Of a stretch of 9,642 bases of DNA, positions 8,332 through 9,642 are shown in pieces. The DNA is from Treponema sp. GTDB lineage: Bacteria > Spirochaetota > Spirochaetia > Treponematales > Breznakiellaceae. The translations under genes were made by a program, and so were the position numbers. Position 1 is the first letter of the stretch, and every line of letters begins with the position of its first letter. Where the stretch lies: positions 1 through 9,642 of the forward strand of contig JAITHH010000200.1 of assembly GCA_031280065.1 (NCBI GenBank). The letters run 5' to 3'. Under the pieces are notes generated by a model that did not search any database, had not been told where the DNA came from, and saw only the letters and a list, made by a program, of their open reading frames with translations.

Positions 8332-8358
8332 TTGACACAACCGCTCAAATCCTATAAA
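8332..8358 (+). promoter_or_regulatory. Promoter of tRNA-Asn
   Basis: TTGACA (8332-8337) is followed after 15 bp by TATAAA (8353-8358), 13 bp before the mature tRNA 5' end. The spacing is slightly short but both boxes are strong. No G/C-rich terminator separates it from the kinase gene; only weak A/T pairing around 8295-8318 is visible, so some readthrough from upstream is possible. Confidence 0.65.
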
Positions 8359-8371
8359 GTAATAACTACGA

Positions 8372-8444
8372 TCCCCTGTAGCTCAGCTGGCAGAGCAAGT
8401 GGCTGTTAACCACTGGGTCCGTGGTTCGAATCCGCGCGGGGGAG
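8372..8444 (+). tRNA. tRNA-Asn (anticodon GTT)
   Basis: The 73-base sequence folds into a full cloverleaf. The acceptor arm is 8372-8378 with 8437-8443 (one T-G wobble). The D stem is GCTC (8381-8384) with GAGC (8393-8396). The anticodon stem is AGTGG (8398-8402) with CCACT (8410-8414) around loop CTGTTAA, with GTT at 8405-8407. The T arm is CGTGG-TTCGAAT-CCGCG. The discriminator base is G8444 and CCA is not encoded, so it must be added after transcription. An integrase gene lies directly downstream in the same orientation, making the 3' half of this tRNA a probable integration target. Confidence 0.97.
8421..8444 (+). other. Candidate attachment site (tRNA-Asn 3' end)
   Basis: Tyrosine recombinases found directly downstream of a tRNA commonly recombine within the tRNA's T arm and acceptor 3' strand, and the element restores that sequence. 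Here the T arm and 3' acceptor strand are intact and precede a recombinase gene. The second att copy would lie beyond the right edge, so this is inference from layout only and the exact core is not determined. Confidence 0.35.
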
Positions 8445-8448
8445 CTTG

Positions 8449-8480
8449 ATAGCCCGTCCTTCAGGACGGGCTATTTCTTT
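8449..8480 (+). terminator. Intrinsic terminator of tRNA-Asn
   Basis: An 11-bp perfect stem, ATAGCCCGTCC (8449-8459) with GGACGGGCTAT (8464-8474), closes a TTCA loop and is followed by TTCTTT. It begins 4 bases after the tRNA discriminator base and should end the tRNA transcript, isolating the downstream integrase from the tRNA promoter. Confidence 0.88.
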
Positions 8481-8513
8481 ATGGGATAAAGAGTTAGCTC
8501 ACTTTGGCTAGAA

Positions 8514-8537
8514 TGACACAAAGGCCGTTTTGTGTCA
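8514..8537. repeat. Inverted repeat TGACACAAA / TTTGTGTCA
   Basis: Perfect 9-bp arms (8514-8522 and 8529-8537) flank a 6-base centre GGCCGT. It lies between the tRNA terminator and the integrase gene. Its right arm ends in TGTCA, which is also the core of the direct repeats at 8559-8591, so it may belong to the same protein-binding array. Confidence 0.55.
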
Positions 8538-8558
8538 GAAAAAGGCCAAAAAAGGCCG

Positions 8559-8591
8559 TGTCAACGGTACTGTCAACAAACTGTCAACAAA
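8559..8591 (+). repeat. Phased TGTCAAC direct repeats, possible recombinase arm-type sites
   Basis: TGTCAAC occurs at 8559, 8571 and 8582, spaced 12 and 11 bp. The last two are part of an exact 11-bp tandem unit, CTGTCAACAAA (8570-8580 and 8581-8591). Spacing near one helical turn places the copies on one face of the DNA. Position between a tRNA and a tyrosine recombinase gene is where such elements usually keep arm-type integrase sites or excisionase sites. The role is inferred; only the repeats are seen. Confidence 0.6.
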
Positions 8592-8595
8592 GAGT

Positions 8596-8625
8596 GGTAT
8601 CGGCAACGTAAACGTTGCCGATACC
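8596..8625. repeat. Near-perfect 30-bp palindrome upstream of the integrase
   Basis: GGTATCGGCAACG (8596-8608) is the exact reverse complement of 8613-8625, with centre TAAA whose outer bases also pair. There is no T-run after it, so it is not an ordinary terminator. It ends 32 bp before the integrase ATG and could be a repressor operator, a recombination-related binding site, or an RNA hairpin limiting integrase expression. Confidence 0.7.
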
Positions 8626-8657
8626 GGTCATCCAATGGAGGCTGGTTGGAGGCTACA

Positions 8658-9642
8658 ATGGCGGTTAAGGTTGGCAAATATCGACGCGCCAACGTCGTTG
8701 GCGATTCCAACGAAGACTGAATACCGGAACGTTCTGGTATTACTGGTTTGAAGATGAGGACGGCAGGCGAGTCCAGCGGGCCTGCGGACATGGCGAGATG
8801 AGCAAACGGAACGCAGCGGCGTTCCTTGAGGAATTGCTTCGGGCGGATATGCTCGAAGAAAAGTACAAGGCGGAACTGCGGAGAAAGACCTTTGCGATAT
8901 TCGCCGATGGGATGTTCCTTGCGGGCGCTCCCCACCTTGAACGCTGGAAGGCCAAAGGCCGGGTTCTCAAACCACAAACCATCGTCCAGCACCGGCGGCA
9001 TCTGGTTAACTATCTTATTCCCAAGTTCGGCAAGCTCACCTTGGACAAAATCCGCCCGGCGGCAGTGGAAGACTTTTTACTCGAACAAAGGCTGTCCAAC
9101 TCCTGCCGAAATACGATTCTCTACACCCTCAAACTGGTTATGCAGGAAGCACGGCGGGAAGGCGTCATCGAAAGCATACCGGACTTTGAGCCGTTTCGAC
9201 GGAACGGACGGCGGCAGGACGTTCTTTCCAGCGAGGAATTGACCACCTTATTCCCCACTGACGAGCAGGAGCTTATCCGCATCTGGACACGGCTAGAGGA
9301 CAAGCGGAAGGAGCGGGATGGGAACCTTGCCCTGATGTTCGGGACTCTGTTTTGCGTCACGGTCTCGGCGGGGCTGCGTTCCGGGGAAATCCGGGCGTTA
9401 CACCGGGAGCAGGTGAGTATCCCCAACAGCGGACTGTTGATAGACCGCGCTGTGGACGACCAGGGCGAGATAGGGCCGCTTAAAAAAGCTACCGCCGAAG
9501 ACAACCGGAGCCGTGCGGTCATCATCCCGGAAGTTACCCTGCGGATGCTGGAACGCTGGCTGGAACGAGCGCCGGAATGTCCTGAATACCCGGGACTGGT
9601 CTTCTCATATCACGGAAAGCCCATAGCCAATTACTACATCCT
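8658..9642 (+). CDS. Tyrosine recombinase/integrase, frame broken near codon 20, 3' end beyond window
   Basis: Site-specific recombinase of the phage/island integrase family, expected to insert and excise the element that starts at tRNA-Asn. ATG 8658 has GGAGG (8648-8652) 5 bases upstream and opens MAVKVGKYRRANVVGDSNED, then TGA at 8718-8720. The frame shifted by -1 stays open from 8669 to the window end and reads TGTFWYYWFEDEDGRRVQRACGHG just past the break. It continues with an N-terminal core-binding domain (about 8960-9180, KPQTIVQHRRHLVNYLIPKFG) and the start of the catalytic domain, with SAGLRSGEIRAL, whose R (9377-9379) is the first catalytic arginine. The lysine region (LKKATAEDNRSR) follows. 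The HxxR and tyrosine boxes lie beyond the edge. The two halves join sensibly if one base is missing near 8700-8718, so I read this as a frameshifted gene or a sequence error. A shorter protein could begin at ATG 8798, which has only a weak ribosome binding site. Confidence 0.85.
8687..8740. repeat. Two palindromes flanking the integrase frame break
   Basis: CGCCAACG (8687-8694) and CGTTGGCG (8696-8703) are perfect arms around one base. Just after the TGA stop, 8721-8740 forms an almost perfect 20-bp palindrome that as RNA gives an 8-bp stem (one G-U pair) with an ACGT loop. Both lie in sequence that would be coding, so they may be chance or may be binding or structural signals; see the findings. 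Confidence 0.5.

Noticed and set aside
6892..8340. Long minus-strand open frame of 482 codons opposite the kinase
   Set aside because: It overlaps conserved HATPase, receiver and HPt coding sequence, and its product has no recognisable domain.
8484..8513. Integrase promoter ending in TAGAAT (8508-8513)
   Set aside because: The -10 is passable but no -35-like sequence stands at the right distance, so it was not listed.
8559..8591. CRISPR-like repeats
   Set aside because: The units are 7-11 bp with spacing of 11-12 bp, far too short for CRISPR repeats and spacers.
8530..8751. Small + strand frame in the tRNA-integrase spacer
   Set aside because: It runs through the direct repeats and the palindrome, and its product looks like translated repeats. 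No ribosome binding site was seen.
8826..9242. A 138-codon + strand frame inside the integrase
   Set aside because: It is in a different frame from the recombinase motifs and its translation shows no domain; it is a shadow of the integrase.

Overview
The window looks like chromosomal DNA of a GC-rich spirochaete, most likely a gut-associated treponeme (Treponemataceae/Breznakiellaceae type). This is inferred from the rimP-nusA-infB cluster, from the style of the large hybrid histidine kinase, and from G/C-rich palindromic intergenic repeats. The taxonomic call is recollection of family style and was not tested by any search.

Region by region: positions 3-125 are the 3' end of a gene that resembles the C-terminus of serine hydroxymethyltransferase. 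Positions 126-380 are intergenic. They hold a pair of G/C-rich palindromes, a good sigma-70-type promoter (TTGACA-16-TAAAAT) and, downstream of that promoter, a terminator-like hairpin whose T-run ends at position 332. Then come rimP (ribosome maturation), nusA (transcription elongation/termination, with an added C-terminal four-cysteine zinc-ribbon-like tail) and infB (initiation factor IF2, with a long Gly/Pro/Arg-rich N-terminal region). They are closely packed on the + strand and have strong ribosome binding sites at nusA and infB. The three products link transcription, 30S maturation and translation initiation, and the leader hairpin offers a plausible site for NusA feedback on its own operon.

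A 69-bp gap separates infB from a 1078-residue membrane hybrid sensor kinase (TM, extracytoplasmic domain, multi-TM block resembling 7TM-DISM, HisKA, HATPase, receiver, HPt, small C-terminal helical module). It sits where many bacteria carry rbfA, so it marks a break in the usual operon order.

The right end (8332-9642) is an accessory junction: a promoter, tRNA-Asn(GTT), a strong intrinsic terminator, a 180-bp stretch dense in direct repeats and palindromes, and a tyrosine recombinase gene in the same orientation that runs off the window. This is the classical layout of a genomic island or prophage integrated at a tRNA 3' end. The integrase reading frame is broken after about 20 codons, so the gene is either frameshifted or carries a sequencing error. 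The repeats between tRNA and integrase (TGTCAAC three times at 11-12 bp spacing, and a near-perfect 30-bp palindrome) are the best candidates for recombination or regulatory sites.
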